This document shows, piece by piece, positions 48,679 through 58,434 of a stretch of 64,000 nt of DNA. A model generated the notes under the pieces. That model saw only the letters and a program-made list of their open reading frames with translations, was not told where the DNA came from and did no database searches. How positions within the stretch are numbered: the stretch's first letter is position 1; every line of letters begins with the position of its first letter. Origin of the DNA: Clostridium saccharoperbutylacetonicum N1-4(HMT) (GTDB lineage Bacteria; Bacillota; Clostridia; Clostridiales; Clostridiaceae). Location: NCBI RefSeq assembly GCF_000340885.1, contig NC_020291.1, positions 1,549,001 through 1,613,000 of the forward strand. The letters run 5' to 3'. A program made the translations under genes and the position numbers.

Positions 48679-49836
48679 TTGTTGTATAGAGAACTTGGAA
48701 GGACAAATGAAAAGGTTTCGGTATTGGGGTTTGGTTGTATGAGAATGCCAATAATTAATGGAGACACAACTAAAATTGACGAAGAAAAGGCTACAAAAAT
48801 GCTTCGCCATGCAATTGATGAAGGGGTGAATTATGTTGATACCGCTTATCCTTATCATGGGACTGGAATGGGAAGTGGAGGAGAAAGTGAACCATTTGTA
48901 GGTAGAGCTTTAAAAGATGGATATAGGGAAAAAGTTAATTTAGCTACAAAACTTCCTAGCTGGTTAATAAAAACTAGAGAGGATATGGATAAGTATTTAA
49001 ATGAGCAATTAGAACGCTTACAAACAGATAAAATTGATTTTTATTTAGTACATGCATTAAATAAAGGCTCATGGGAAAATTTAAAGAAATTAGGAATAAA
49101 TGAGTTTCTAGATTCTGCTATTAAAGATGGAAGAATAAGATATGCAGGATTTTCTTTTCATGATAAATTAGATGTATTTAAGGAAATTGTAGATTATTAT
49201 GATTGGTCATTTTGTCAAATTCAATATAATTATTTAGATGAAGATTTTCAAGCAGGAACAGAAGGTCTGGAATATGCAGCGAGCAGAGGATTAGGTGTCG
49301 TTATTATGGAACCACTTAGAGGTGGTAAGATTGTTAGAGATCTTCCAGAAGAAATATTAAATACTTTTGATAAGTCTGAAATTAAAAGATCACCAGCTGA
49401 ATGGGCTTTAAGATGGGTATGGAATCATCCAGAAGTGTCAGTAGTATTAAGTGGAATGAATATAATGGATAATGTTACTGAAAATTTAAGAGTTGCAAAT
49501 GAAGCACTACCAAATTCTTTAAATGAAAATGAACTTGAAATCATGGAGAGTGTGAAAAAGGCATTTGAAGAAAGAATAAAAGTTAATTGTACAGCTTGTG
49601 AGTATTGTATGCCATGTCCAGCAGGAGTTAATATTCCAAAGAATTTTTCTTGTTATAATGAGTATAATGTATTTGTTACTCCAGCAACAAAAAAAGAACT
49701 TAAAAATAGATATAATGGGATTGATGAGTCAGAAAGAGCTGATAAATGTGTAGAATGTGGTAAATGTGAAAGTCATTGTCCACAGGCTATTAAAATTAGA
49801 GAAGAATTGAAAAATGTTAAAGCTTTATTTGCATAA
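48679..49836 (+). CDS. Aldo/keto reductase with C-terminal ferredoxin-like Fe-S domain
   Basis: 386 residues from TTG 48679 (AAGGAG eight bases upstream; GTG 48670 overlaps that site). AKR barrel with DTAYPYHG (Asp, Tyr), ATKLP (Lys) and YLVHAL (His) catalytic set. The C-terminal 70 residues hold two Cys groups (CTACEYCMPCP and CVECGKCESHCP) for [4Fe-4S] clusters, as in COG1453 reductases of anaerobes. Substrate unknown, likely an aldehyde or ketone. The MerR-type promoter upstream suggests induction by electrophile stress. Confidence 0.88.
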   Translation: MLYRELGRTNEKVSVLGFGCMRMPIINGDTTKIDEEKATKMLRHAIDEGVNYVDTAYPYHGTGMGSGGESEPFVGRALKDGYREKVNLATKLPSWLIKTREDMDKYLNEQLERLQTDKIDFYLVHALNKGSWENLKKLGINEFLDSAIKDGRIRYAGFSFHDKLDVFKEIVDYYDWSFCQIQYNYLDEDFQAGTEGLEYAASRGLGVVIMEPLRGGKIVRDLPEEILNTFDKSEIKRSPAEWALRWVWNHPEVSVVLSGMNIMDNVTENLRVANEALPNSLNENELEIMESVKKAFEERIKVNCTACEYCMPCPAGVNIPKNFSCYNEYNVFVTPATKKELKNRYNGIDESERADKCVECGKCESHCPQAIKIREELKNVKALFA

Positions 49837-49910
49837 GATTTAAATTAAGTATTATATGCTTTTAAATTTAAAGAGATTTGATAATATGGAGCTATAAAAG
49901 TAACATTATA

Positions 49911-49950
49911 GGGATATCTCAAAATAATTTTAAATTATTATGAGATGTCC
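49911..49950. terminator. Hairpin after aldo/keto reductase gene
   Basis: GGGATATCTCA pairs with TGAGATGTCC with an inner AATAAT/ATTATT stem; only a weak T-tract follows. Confidence 0.55.
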
Positions 49951-50054
49951 TTAATAAAATATATAATGATTATTGTTGAAATAAATACTCAACAGAATTA
50001 TAATATAAGTTAATAATGTTATAAATAATTATAAAAAATTGGGGATGATGGGAA

Positions 50055-50621
50055 ATGAAGGAGCTATCGTTTGTTTTACAGTATATTAAGAAACCAAGGG
50101 CAACTGGGGCAATATTACCAAGTTCAAATTATTTAGCTGATAAGATGATTGAAGATATTAACTTTGAACAAGCAAGGTGCATTGTAGAATATGGGCCAGG
50201 GACAGGGATTTTTACAGAAAAATTACTTGAAAATAGACAAAGAAATACTACAGTTATGCTTTTTGAGTATAATTACGATTTTTATAATCTATTAAAAGAT
50301 AAGTTTAAAAATGAAGAAAACTTAATTATAGTAAATGATTCAGCTGAAAATGTTGGTAATTATTTAGAAAAGTATGGAATTACGAATGTGGATTATGTAG
50401 TTTCTGGGCTTCCTTTTGCAAGTTTACCTAAGGAAATTTCTGAAAACATATTAAAGCAAACAAAGATTATTCTTAAAAGAGACGGAAAATTTGTAACCTT
50501 TCAGTATAGTAGATTTAAAATTAAATTCATTAAAAAATATTTTAAATACATTGATTTAAAAAGGGAATTTAGAAATGTACCTCCAGCATATGTGCTCAAT
50601 TGCATAAATTATAATCAGTAA
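50055..50621 (+). CDS. Phospholipid N-methyltransferase-like SAM methyltransferase
   Basis: 188 residues. SAM motif VEYGPGTGIFTE and post-motif SGLPFASLP match the COG3963 (PmtA-like) and rRNA adenine dimethylase-like group. The N-terminal FVLQYIKKPRATGAILPSS is characteristic of COG3963. PmtA makes phosphatidylcholine from phosphatidylethanolamine; that role in this organism is not shown. Single gene with its own terminator. Confidence 0.75.
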   Translation: MKELSFVLQYIKKPRATGAILPSSNYLADKMIEDINFEQARCIVEYGPGTGIFTEKLLENRQRNTTVMLFEYNYDFYNLLKDKFKNEENLIIVNDSAENVGNYLEKYGITNVDYVVSGLPFASLPKEISENILKQTKIILKRDGKFVTFQYSRFKIKFIKKYFKYIDLKREFRNVPPAYVLNCINYNQ

Positions 50622-50655
50622 GATTTACATAAGATAGATTTAGTAAAAATAGAAT

Positions 50656-50706
50656 AAAAGCTTATAAAAATGCATGGTGGGTGTTTTTATAAGCTTTTAT
50701 TTTTTT
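50656..50706. terminator. Terminator after the methyltransferase gene
   Basis: ATAAAAGCTTATAAAAA pairs with TTTTTATAAGCTTTTAT around a GC-richer loop, then T-tract. Confidence 0.82.
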
Positions 50707-50836
50707 ATTAGAAGGATAATAAAGTTTTTAGAAAAGAACATTATGAGTTTTATCTACTTTTGTTATATAATAGTTTTATGAAGCTGTAAGTTAAAGTAAT
50801 ATATTATAAATTTTATACATATTTATGGAGGAAAAA

Positions 50837-51547
50837 ATGAGTAATAAAAGCAGTGGGAAAGTCACTTTATATTTAATGAGACATGGACAAACTATCTTGA
50901 ATAAAGCGGAAAGAACGCAAGGATGGTGTGATGGAGTTCTTACTAGTGAAGGAATTGAGGTCGCAGTAAATGCAGGTTTTGGACTTAGAGATGTGAAATT
51001 TAAAGCAGTGTATAGCAGTGACTTAGGAAGAGCTATAAAAACAGCTAAAATTGTTATAAAAGAAAATCAATCAAGTGAAAATCTAGAATTGAAAGAATTG
51101 GAAGGCTTAAGAGAAGTAGGCTTTGGAAAATACGAAGGAGAGCTTGAAAGCGTGAAGTTCAAGCATATACTTAATTTCCTTAATGTAAGTTCGTTCAAAG
51201 AAGCTCTAGAAAAATATGATTTTCAAAAGGCATATTGTGATGCCTGTGCAGCTTTGGATGAAACAAAGCAAGCAGAGGATTATGCTACTGCTTCAAAAAG
51301 AATAATGAAAACTTTAGAAGAGGTATGCAAGGAGAATGTGACTGATGAAGGCGGAAATGTTCTAGTAGTATGCCATGGTGGAATGCTTAGATTAATTATT
51401 GATTCTTTGGACAAAAGTTTTAATGTGAGAAATATGGACAATTCAAGTATATCTAAGATTACATATGAAAATGGAAAGTTTAAAGTTGAATCTGTAAATG
51501 ACAATAGTTATAGTGAAAAAGGTAAGGCTTTAAAAGCACAATTGTAA
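50837..51547 (+). CDS. Histidine phosphatase (phosphoglycerate-mutase-like)
   Basis: 236 residues from ATG 50837; the ATG at 50825 lies in the GGAGG site. LMRHGQT carries the phosphohistidine and CHGGMLR the second His; the Arg and Glu of the family are present (SDLGRAIKT, LEGLREVGFGKYEGE). It hydrolyses a small phosphate ester; the substrate is unknown. A second, CobC-like member is in the cobalamin operon at 56698. Confidence 0.83.
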   Translation: MSNKSSGKVTLYLMRHGQTILNKAERTQGWCDGVLTSEGIEVAVNAGFGLRDVKFKAVYSSDLGRAIKTAKIVIKENQSSENLELKELEGLREVGFGKYEGELESVKFKHILNFLNVSSFKEALEKYDFQKAYCDACAALDETKQAEDYATASKRIMKTLEEVCKENVTDEGGNVLVVCHGGMLRLIIDSLDKSFNVRNMDNSSISKITYENGKFKVESVNDNSYSEKGKALKAQL

Positions 51548-51561
51548 ATACAAAACTAGAA

Positions 51562-51623
51562 TTAAGCATATATCTGCACAAAATAATTATAAGTTTTAGT
51601 GCAGGTATATGCTTAAAAATTTA
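51562..51623. terminator. Terminator after the histidine phosphatase gene
   Basis: TTAAGCATATA-CTGCAC pairs with GTGCAG-TATATGCTTAA across a long loop, followed by A/T bases. Confidence 0.7.
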
Positions 51624-51662
51624 ATATTTATTTTAATGACATAAAAAGGAGTTATTGTTTAC

Positions 51663-52619
51663 ATGAGAAAAAGGAAAAAGAATATTAGAAGAACGATAAT
51701 TACAATAATGCTTCTGTGTTTTTCTTTATTAATTGGAGTAGAAATTTACTTTGGTTATGCAGAAAAATATAAGGATATTAATTTAGAACAGCTAAATACA
51801 AAATTATATATACAGGCAGCTGATAAAGCTAGTATTGGTAAGTTGCAAGTAAATTGGCAGTACATGGCTGCCATTGATGGAGTAAGATATAAAAATAATT
51901 TTTCTAATGTTACAGATGAAAGTTTAATTGAATTAGCAAATATGTTTTTAGAAGAAAATAGTACAAGCATTAAGCTTAAGAATAGCAAATATAAGTTAGT
52001 AGAATTAGACGATGTATTAAAAAAATTATCCTTTAGTAAAAGTCAAAAGGAAAAAGTTTATCATTACATAGATAACTTAAAATATACTGGAACTCAAAAA
52101 GATAATTTAAATGATAATTCAAAACAGGAATTTATAAAAGGGATATATCCTCAAGCAGCTGATATATATGATAAATATGGAGTGTTACCTTCTTTAACTA
52201 TTTCACAAGCAATATTAGAAAGTGGCTGGGGAAAATCAGACTTAAGTGTTAAAGCACATAATTTATATGGAATTAAAGCAGACTCTAGTTGGAAGGGTAA
52301 TAAAATTAAGATGAATACCTCAGAATATTATAATAAAAAAATTAAAGATGAATTTAGAGTTTATGGTAGTAATGAAGAATCTATAAAGGATTATGGAGAA
52401 TTTCTTAAAAATAATAAAAGATATAATAAGAGTGGTGTATTTGCAGCGACTCAGTATTTAGAACAGGCAAAAGCTATAGAGAAAGCTGGATATAGTACTG
52501 TGGAAAATGATAAAGGTGAAGAAATTTATGCAGAACTTTTAACAGAAATTATACAAGAACAGAATTTGCAGCTTTTAGACTACGAATGTGAGATGAATTA
52601 CTTTAAGAATAATCAATAA
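51663..52619 (+). CDS. Exported endo-beta-N-acetylglucosaminidase
   Basis: 318 residues. Basic N-terminus (RKRKKNIRRT) and one hydrophobic segment form a signal anchor. The C-terminal domain (about 160-310) has the glucosaminidase (PF01832) motif SLTISQAILESGWGKSDLSVKAHNLYGIK with the catalytic Glu in LESGWG. It would cut peptidoglycan glycan chains at the cell surface during growth or separation. No wall-binding repeats are present, so the anchor likely keeps it at the membrane. Confidence 0.87.
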   Translation: MRKRKKNIRRTIITIMLLCFSLLIGVEIYFGYAEKYKDINLEQLNTKLYIQAADKASIGKLQVNWQYMAAIDGVRYKNNFSNVTDESLIELANMFLEENSTSIKLKNSKYKLVELDDVLKKLSFSKSQKEKVYHYIDNLKYTGTQKDNLNDNSKQEFIKGIYPQAADIYDKYGVLPSLTISQAILESGWGKSDLSVKAHNLYGIKADSSWKGNKIKMNTSEYYNKKIKDEFRVYGSNEESIKDYGEFLKNNKRYNKSGVFAATQYLEQAKAIEKAGYSTVENDKGEEIYAELLTEIIQEQNLQLLDYECEMNYFKNNQ

Positions 52620-52729
52620 TTAAAAATTCAATTATAATAAAATTAATGAGAAAAGATCCAAGGAAAAAGTTGATGTTTCTGAATATAAAATTGGACATTC
52701 ACTTTTGTATACATACTTTTTGGAGATTA

Positions 52730-53043
52730 AAGATACCCAGAGCGAGAATTAGACTTATGCAACAATTACCGAAATAAGATACATTTATCTTCCACAGGAC
52801 TAGTGAAATTTTCGCTGGAAGGTTCTAAATGGCGGCTTGTGGTCAGTTCAGCGTGTTCCAGATATAAAATCTGGACATGCTGTAAATGAAACAAGCCCCC
52901 ATTAAGAACCATCATCAGCTCAATTTCACATGCCTGCTTCCAGAAAAATGTATCTAATTTCTAGCGTAGTGTTACGATTATAATTTCTCAATGATGCATC
53001 TATATTCCATTAATAAGTTTGATTATTAATTTGGATATCTATA
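52730..53043. repeat. Long modular palindromic element, copy B
   Basis: About 314 bases. Left end AGATACCCAGAGCGAGAATTAGAC and right end TTGGATATCTATA correspond to copy A. Outer arms are complementary, such as AGATACATTTATCT (left) with the complement of the right AGATACATTTTTCT, and differ from copy A at matching places. The centre is a nested hairpin GGCTTGT ... AACAAGCC enclosing TCCAGAT/ATCTGGA. It lies 165 bases before cobT, within a 588-base gap that otherwise shows no gene. Confidence 0.8.
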
Positions 53044-53207
53044 AAAAGAATTTAATATATATTGATAATTGAGGAGTGAACCTTGATAAATGGAATATAT
53101 ATTAAAATTAGAGGTTTGGAGGATATAAACATTTTGGTATAATAGAAAAATAAAAGATTTCAAAAATATTCATAGCATTTAATTGAATTAATGATTGGGG
53201 ATATAAA

Positions 53208-54302
53208 ATGAATGAAAATATAAAAAAATTAAATAATATTATTAAGGTTATAGAAGGGGCAGATAAGGATGCTATCTTGCAAGCAGAGAAAAGAATGACT
53301 TCCCTTGTAAAACCTTTAAAAAGTTTAGGAAAGCTAGAGGAAATGGCTATAAAGCTTTCTGGGATTACAGGGAAAATAAAAAATAATATTAATAAGAAGC
53401 TAGTAATAATAATGTGTTCAGATAATGGAGTTGTTGAAGAAGGAGTTGCTTCAGCACCACAATCAGTTACTCTTTCTCAAACAATTAATTTTACTAAGGG
53501 GCTTACAGGAGTTGCCGTTCTAGCAAAAGCTAATAACACAGAACTTATGGTAGTTGATGTTGGAATAAATTATGATTTTGATTATCCAAATGTAATTAAT
53601 AGAAAAATAAGAAAATCAACAAACAACATTGCTAAAGGGCCAGCTATGAGTTATGAAGAAGCAGCTCAGGCAATTTTAATTGGAATTGAGGCAGTTAATA
53701 AAGCACGAAATGAAGGTTATGAGATTATTGGCGTTGGTGAAATGGGGATTGGAAATACTTCAACAAGTAGTGCTGTTTTATCAGCATTAACAGCTATAAG
53801 TGTAGAGGATGTAGTTGGAAGAGGAGCTGGAATTACTGATGAAGCTTTCAGAAAAAAAATAAAGGTAGTAGAAAAAGCTATAGAAATAAATAAACCAGAT
53901 AAGTCAGATCCAATAGAGGTTGTTTCAAAGGTGGGTGGATTTGATATAGCTGCTATGGCAGGAGTTTTTTTAGGAGCTGCTTATTATAAAATTCCAGTAG
54001 TTATAGATGGTTTTATATCAGCTGTTGCAGCGTTAATTGCTTTTAGGTTAAATAACAATACAAGAGATTATATGTTTACTTCTCATTGTTCAAAAGAAGT
54101 GGGATATAATGCAGCTATTAAAGAACTTGACTTAAGTCCAATTTTAAATTTGGATATGGGATTAGGAGAAGGTAGTGGATGTCCATTGGCCTTTTCAATC
54201 ATAGATTCAGCTTGTGCAGCAATGAATAATATGGCTACCTTTGAGGAAGCTGAAATTAATGATAGTTATTTAGATGAACTTAAAAAAATGCAGAATAAAT
54301 AG
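53208..54302 (+). CDS. cobT: Nicotinate-nucleotide--dimethylbenzimidazole phosphoribosyltransferase
   Basis: 364 residues, normal for CobT. SDNGVVEEGV, GEMGIGNTSTSSAV and LGEGSGCPLA are CobT motifs; the catalytic Glu is near the end in the MGLGEGSG segment. It makes alpha-ribazole phosphate, the activated lower ligand of cobalamin. First gene of an eleven-gene operon; GATTGGGG precedes ATG 53208. No B12 riboswitch was seen upstream. Confidence 0.94.
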   Translation: MNENIKKLNNIIKVIEGADKDAILQAEKRMTSLVKPLKSLGKLEEMAIKLSGITGKIKNNINKKLVIIMCSDNGVVEEGVASAPQSVTLSQTINFTKGLTGVAVLAKANNTELMVVDVGINYDFDYPNVINRKIRKSTNNIAKGPAMSYEEAAQAILIGIEAVNKARNEGYEIIGVGEMGIGNTSTSSAVLSALTAISVEDVVGRGAGITDEAFRKKIKVVEKAIEINKPDKSDPIEVVSKVGGFDIAAMAGVFLGAAYYKIPVVIDGFISAVAALIAFRLNNNTRDYMFTSHCSKEVGYNAAIKELDLSPILNLDMGLGEGSGCPLAFSIIDSACAAMNNMATFEEAEINDSYLDELKKMQNK

Positions 54303-54327
54303 AAAAGGTATAGGAAGGAGAAGAAAA

Positions 54328-54858
54328 ATGGAGTTAGGACTTATTCACATTTATTGCGGAGATGGGAAAGGAAAGACTACAGCTTCAATGGGGCTTGGAA
54401 TTAGGGCTTTAGGCAGAAATAAAAAAGTATTGTTAACTCAGTTTTTAAAGGATAATGATACAGGAGAGTTAATTTCTATTGAGAAATTGGGAGAAAATTT
54501 TCAAGTATTAAAGGGAGTACCAGTAAGAAAATTTTTCAAATTCATGACTCCAGAAGAACAAAATCAAACAAAGCTTGAGCATGAAGAAAGATTTAGAAAA
54601 GTAACACAAAAAGCAATAGATGAAAACTTTGATTTATTAATTATGGATGAGATAATAGCATCAACTAATTTAAATTTAATAGATCTGGAGGAAGTTGTAG
54701 AGTTTCTAAAAAATAAGCCTAAAGGTTTAGAAGTTGTTTTGACAGGAAGAAATCCAAATGAAAAATTAATTGAACTGGCAGATTATGTTTCAGAAATAAA
54801 AGCTATAAAGCATCCTTATGAAAAAGGTATAACATCAAGAATTGGTATAGAAAAATAA
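54328..54858 (+). CDS. cobA: Cob(I)yrinic acid a,c-diamide adenosyltransferase
   Basis: 176 residues from ATG 54328 (AAGGAG upstream). The P-loop GDGKGKTTA is the CobA/BtuR hallmark, and LIMDEI is its Walker B. It adenosylates the cobalt of corrinoids with ATP. It lies 25 bases after cobT. Confidence 0.93.
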   Translation: MELGLIHIYCGDGKGKTTASMGLGIRALGRNKKVLLTQFLKDNDTGELISIEKLGENFQVLKGVPVRKFFKFMTPEEQNQTKLEHEERFRKVTQKAIDENFDLLIMDEIIASTNLNLIDLEEVVEFLKNKPKGLEVVLTGRNPNEKLIELADYVSEIKAIKHPYEKGITSRIGIEK

Positions 54859-54877
54859 ATTAAGGATAGAAAATGAG

Positions 54878-55402
54878 ATGAATTATTTAATAATTGGTGG
54901 CTCAAAAAGCGGAAAATCTGAAGTTGGGGAAAAACTCGCTTTAGCTTTAAATAACGATAAGGTGATATATATTGCTACAATGAAACCATATGATGAAGAA
55001 GATAAAAGGAGAATAGCAATACATATTAAAAATAGAGAAGGGTTAAGATTTATTACAATAGAAAAGCATAATAAATTACATGAAATAATTGATAAAATAG
55101 ATGTTAGTGATACTGTGTTAATTGATAGTATAACTTCACTTTTAACTAATGAAATGTTTATAAATAATAAAATAATATTTAACCCAAGTGAAACTATTTT
55201 AAATGGACTGAAACAAATTATTTTGAAAGCTAAAAATGTAATAATTGTATCAGATTATATTTTTAATGATGCTATTAAGTATGATGAGATAACAGAAAAT
55301 TATAAAAGAGAACTTGGGAAAATTAACAAAGAGCTTGCTAAATTATGTGATAAGGTAATTGAGTGCAGTTTTGGTAACATTAAATATCATAAGGAAAATT
55401 GA
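54878..55402 (+). CDS. cobU: Adenosylcobinamide kinase/guanylyltransferase
   Basis: 174 residues. P-loop GGSKSGKSE and VIYIATMKPYDEE followed by His (IAIHIKNR) fit the bifunctional CobU enzyme, which phosphorylates adenosylcobinamide then adds GMP. A shorter, degenerate CobU-like protein is encoded downstream at 56262. Ribosome site is modest (AAGGATAG). Confidence 0.9.
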   Translation: MNYLIIGGSKSGKSEVGEKLALALNNDKVIYIATMKPYDEEDKRRIAIHIKNREGLRFITIEKHNKLHEIIDKIDVSDTVLIDSITSLLTNEMFINNKIIFNPSETILNGLKQIILKAKNVIIVSDYIFNDAIKYDEITENYKRELGKINKELAKLCDKVIECSFGNIKYHKEN

Positions 55403-55482
55403 TTATCAAATTTAGACTGCATTTAAATTTGATTTTTATTTAAACTAATATGAAATTTGTATATTTTTTAGGAGATATTTTT

Positions 55483-56238
55483 ATGAAAAAACTTTATAAG
55501 AGCTTTATAATGGCACTTAGTATGTTTACGATACTTCCAACGCCTTATATCGAATGGGATGATGAAGGTGTTAAAAATATGATGAAGTTGTATCCTATTA
55601 TTGGATTAATTGTAGGTGGCATTTGGAGTGTAGTTTATTATTTATTAAGCTTTTTTTATTGTTCTATTATTTTAAAAAGCGTGATAGTCATGATAGTTCC
55701 ATTTATTGTGACAGGTATGCTCCATTTAGATGGTTTTATGGATGTATGCGATGCTATTCTTTCAAGAAGGGATAGAGAAGAAAAGCTTAGAATATTAAAA
55801 GATTCGAGAACGGGAGCATTTTCAGTAATATCTTTGTTAATTTTATTTTTTCTTCAGTTTGGAGGAATGTATTCTGTTGTAGAAAAAAATATTAAATTTT
55901 ATTTGTTGATTTTGATTCCAATAATAAGTAGAAGTATTGTAGCATATTTTCTTTTGAGTAGAACAACGATAAAAGAAAGTACACTTGGAACTTATTTTAA
56001 GAAAGGAACTAATATTAAGGATAGAATAATAATGGTAATATCATTATTGATAATGCTTGTAATAGCTTTTGACCTACTAAAGGTTTATGGAGTAATTTTG
56101 ATATTAGCAGTGGTTATTTCAGTTGCCTTAGCAGTAGAAAAATGTAGGAAAGAATTTGGAGGCATTTCAGGAGATGTCGCCGGATTTGCATTGGTAGTAG
56201 GTGAAGTTGTAGGTATATTAGTATTAGGGATGATGTAA
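55483..56238 (+). CDS. cobS: Cobalamin synthase (adenosylcobinamide-GDP ribazoletransferase)
   Basis: 251 residues from ATG 55483 (AGGAG upstream). Several membrane helices and [33 protein letters not shown], the CobS active-site Asp-rich region. It joins the lower ligand to adenosylcobinamide-GDP in the membrane. A longer frame from 55450 lacks a ribosome site. Confidence 0.92.
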   Translation: MKKLYKSFIMALSMFTILPTPYIEWDDEGVKNMMKLYPIIGLIVGGIWSVVYYLLSFFYCSIILKSVIVMIVPFIVTGMLHLDGFMDVCDAILSRRDREEKLRILKDSRTGAFSVISLLILFFLQFGGMYSVVEKNIKFYLLILIPIISRSIVAYFLLSRTTIKESTLGTYFKKGTNIKDRIIMVISLLIMLVIAFDLLKVYGVILILAVVISVALAVEKCRKEFGGISGDVAGFALVVGEVVGILVLGMM

Positions 56239-56261
56239 ATGTGAAGTTGGAGGAAAAATTG

Positions 56262-56636
56262 ATGATATTAGTTTTTGGGGGAGCTTATAACGGAAAACTA
56301 GAATTTATAAAGGAAAAATTTAAAATAGGACAGGAAGAAATATTTTTTTGCAAAGATGAAAAAATCGAATATGATAAGAAAGTTATATGTGGATTACATA
56401 TATTTATTAGAGCTTGTATTGAACAGAACATTAACTCACTTGAGATATTAGAGAATAATATAGATTTGATGAAAGATAAGATAATCGTTTGTGATGAAAT
56501 AAATTCTGGAATTGTCCCTATTGAGCAGCTTGATAGGATTTGGAGAGAAGAAACAGGGAGAGGAATTCAATTTATAGCTAAGAATTCTTCTTCAGTATAC
56601 AGAATATTTTTTGGGCTTGAAGAAAAATTGAAATAA
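56262..56636 (+). CDS. CobU-like protein with degenerate P-loop
   Basis: 124 residues from ATG 56262 (GGAGG eight bases upstream). The C-terminal part (IVCDEINSGIVPIEQLDRIWREETGRGIQFIA) matches the CobU C-terminus, but the Walker A reads GGAYNGKLE instead of GGxxSGKS and the length is about two-thirds. Lacking the Ser of the P-loop, it is probably not a kinase. It may bind nucleotide or corrinoid or be a decaying duplicate. Confidence 0.6.
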   Translation: MILVFGGAYNGKLEFIKEKFKIGQEEIFFCKDEKIEYDKKVICGLHIFIRACIEQNINSLEILENNIDLMKDKIIVCDEINSGIVPIEQLDRIWREETGRGIQFIAKNSSSVYRIFFGLEEKLK

Positions 56637-56659
56637 ATATTTGGAGGTGAAGTTTAGTG

Positions 56660-56701
56660 ATGAAATTAAATTATAAATTTATTACTAAATGTAAACCATG
56701 A
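56660..56701 (+). CDS. 13-codon minicistron overlapping the cobC start
   Basis: ATG 56660 is ten bases after GGAGGTG and encodes MKLNYKFITKCKP before TGA 56699-56701, which overlaps the cobC ATG (56698) as ATGA. The cobC start itself has no ribosome site, so translation of this short frame probably delivers ribosomes to cobC. The peptide has no known role. Confidence 0.5.
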   Translation: MKLNYKFITKCKP

Positions 56702-57303
56702 GAGAAATTAAAGTATATTTAATTAGGCATGGAAAAACTTATTGTAATGAAAAGCAGCTATATTGTGGGAAAAGTGATGTTGAATTAAGTGAAAATGGAA
56801 TAAAAGAATTAAAGAATATTTCAGAAAAATACAAATTTCATAAATGTGATTTCTATTTTACAAGTGGAGCTAAAAGAGCAAATCAAACTATGGAAATTCT
56901 ATGTTCAAGAAATAAATATAATGTTTTTGATAAATTATTTGAATATGATTTTGGAGATTTTGAGTTGAAATCTTATGAGGATTTAAAGGCATTAAAGGAA
57001 TATACAGCTTGGATAGAAGATATTGAAGGAAAGATAAAATGTCCAAATGGTGAAAATAAATTAGAATTTAGAAATAGAATTAAAGAAGGTTTCATAGAAC
57101 TCATTAATTTGCTATATGAAGAAAATATTAATACTGCTTTTGGAGTGCTTCATGGTGGAAGTATAGGAATGTTGTTGGAAATGTTGTATGATGATAGTAA
57201 AAAATTTTATGAATGGCAACCTAAAAATGGTGAAGGCTACGAACTTATAATAGATGTACTAGAAAAAAATAAGTTCAAGATTAGTAAAGTGAGGTTAGTA
57301 TGA
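56698..57303 (+). CDS. cobC: Alpha-ribazole phosphatase (histidine phosphatase family)
   Basis: 201 residues. LIRHGKTYCNE bears the phosphohistidine and LHGGSIG the second His of the family; YDFGDFE holds the acid. CobC removes the phosphate from alpha-ribazole-5'-phosphate. Operon position supports this over other phosphatases. The start has no own Shine-Dalgarno and overlaps the minicistron. It overlaps cbiB by four bases (ATGA). Confidence 0.86.
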   Translation: MREIKVYLIRHGKTYCNEKQLYCGKSDVELSENGIKELKNISEKYKFHKCDFYFTSGAKRANQTMEILCSRNKYNVFDKLFEYDFGDFELKSYEDLKALKEYTAWIEDIEGKIKCPNGENKLEFRNRIKEGFIELINLLYEENINTAFGVLHGGSIGMLLEMLYDDSKKFYEWQPKNGEGYELIIDVLEKNKFKISKVRLV

Positions 57304-58253
57304 TTGAATTAACAATAGGATTTCTTTTAGATATAATAATTGGAGATCCTAATAATCCATTTCATCCAGTTAGAGGAATAGGATATATAGCAAAAAAATT
57401 TGAAGCATTATTTAGGAAAATCTTAAAGAAAAGTTTAAAAACTGCAGGTTTTTTAACTTGGATATTCACGATATTAATAGTGTTTGCAATTACCTTTGAA
57501 ATTGTGAGTATATGTAAAAGAATTAATGTTTATTTTGGCGTTATTATTGAAGGAATATTAATATATTTTTGTATAGCATCAAAAGGCCTAGTAGTTGAAG
57601 GTTATAAAGTGATTAAGTTTTTAATGAAAGATGATATAGATGGTGCGAGAAAACAATTGTCTTTTATTGTTGGAAGGGATACTGGAAGCTTAAGTAGAGA
57701 AGGCATAATAAAGGCAGTTGTAGAGACTATAGCTGAAAATATGGCAGATGGAATTATAGCTCCATTGTTTTATGCAGGAATTTTTGGAGCACCTTTAGCT
57801 TTTGCATATAAAGCTGTAAATACCATGGATTCAATGTTTGGCTATAAAAATGATAAATATATGGAATTTGGTTATTTTCCAGCAAAATTAGATGATATCT
57901 TTAATTATATTCCTGCAAGGGTAACAGGAGTTTTAATAATAATTGCAGCTGGAATTTTAGGTTATGATTACAAAAATAGTTTTAAAATTTATAAGAGGGA
58001 TAGGCACAATCATACAAGTCCTAATAGTGCTCATCCAGAAGCAGCTATGGCAGGAGCTCTGGGAGTAGAACTTGGAGGGGCTAATTTTTATTTTGGTAAG
58101 CTTGTTGAAAAACCAACTATAGGAGATAAAATTAAGGAAATAGAAATTAGAGATGTTGATAAAACTGCTAGAGTACTTTATTTATCCTCTTTTATAGGAT
58201 TTGTCCTTGCTATATTAATAAAGGGCATTATTTCTTATAGTACTTATGTTTAA
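57300..58253 (+). CDS. cbiB: Adenosylcobinamide-phosphate synthase
   Basis: 317 residues with about five hydrophobic helices. HPVRGIGYIAKKFE, ENMADGIIAPLFYA and NTMDSMFGYKN are CbiB signatures, with SPNSAHPEAAMAGALGVELGG near the end. It joins aminopropanol phosphate to adenosylcobyric acid, at the membrane. It starts within the cobC stop codon. Confidence 0.92.
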   Translation: MIELTIGFLLDIIIGDPNNPFHPVRGIGYIAKKFEALFRKILKKSLKTAGFLTWIFTILIVFAITFEIVSICKRINVYFGVIIEGILIYFCIASKGLVVEGYKVIKFLMKDDIDGARKQLSFIVGRDTGSLSREGIIKAVVETIAENMADGIIAPLFYAGIFGAPLAFAYKAVNTMDSMFGYKNDKYMEFGYFPAKLDDIFNYIPARVTGVLIIIAAGILGYDYKNSFKIYKRDRHNHTSPNSAHPEAAMAGALGVELGGANFYFGKLVEKPTIGDKIKEIEIRDVDKTARVLYLSSFIGFVLAILIKGIISYSTYV

Positions 58254-58434
58254 ATTATCAATTAATGATGACTTCTTTTAGAATTTCTTAATTTGAGCTG
58301 TAAATATTAATCAGAGAATATAAATATGTAGGAAGTAAGAGCTGAAGGTACGAGTTTTAGGTGAAAAGCCTATTGGGTTTTCTAGAATTAAAATTATTTA
58401 AATAAAAAAATGTTAGAAAATATGGAGGGCTTTT

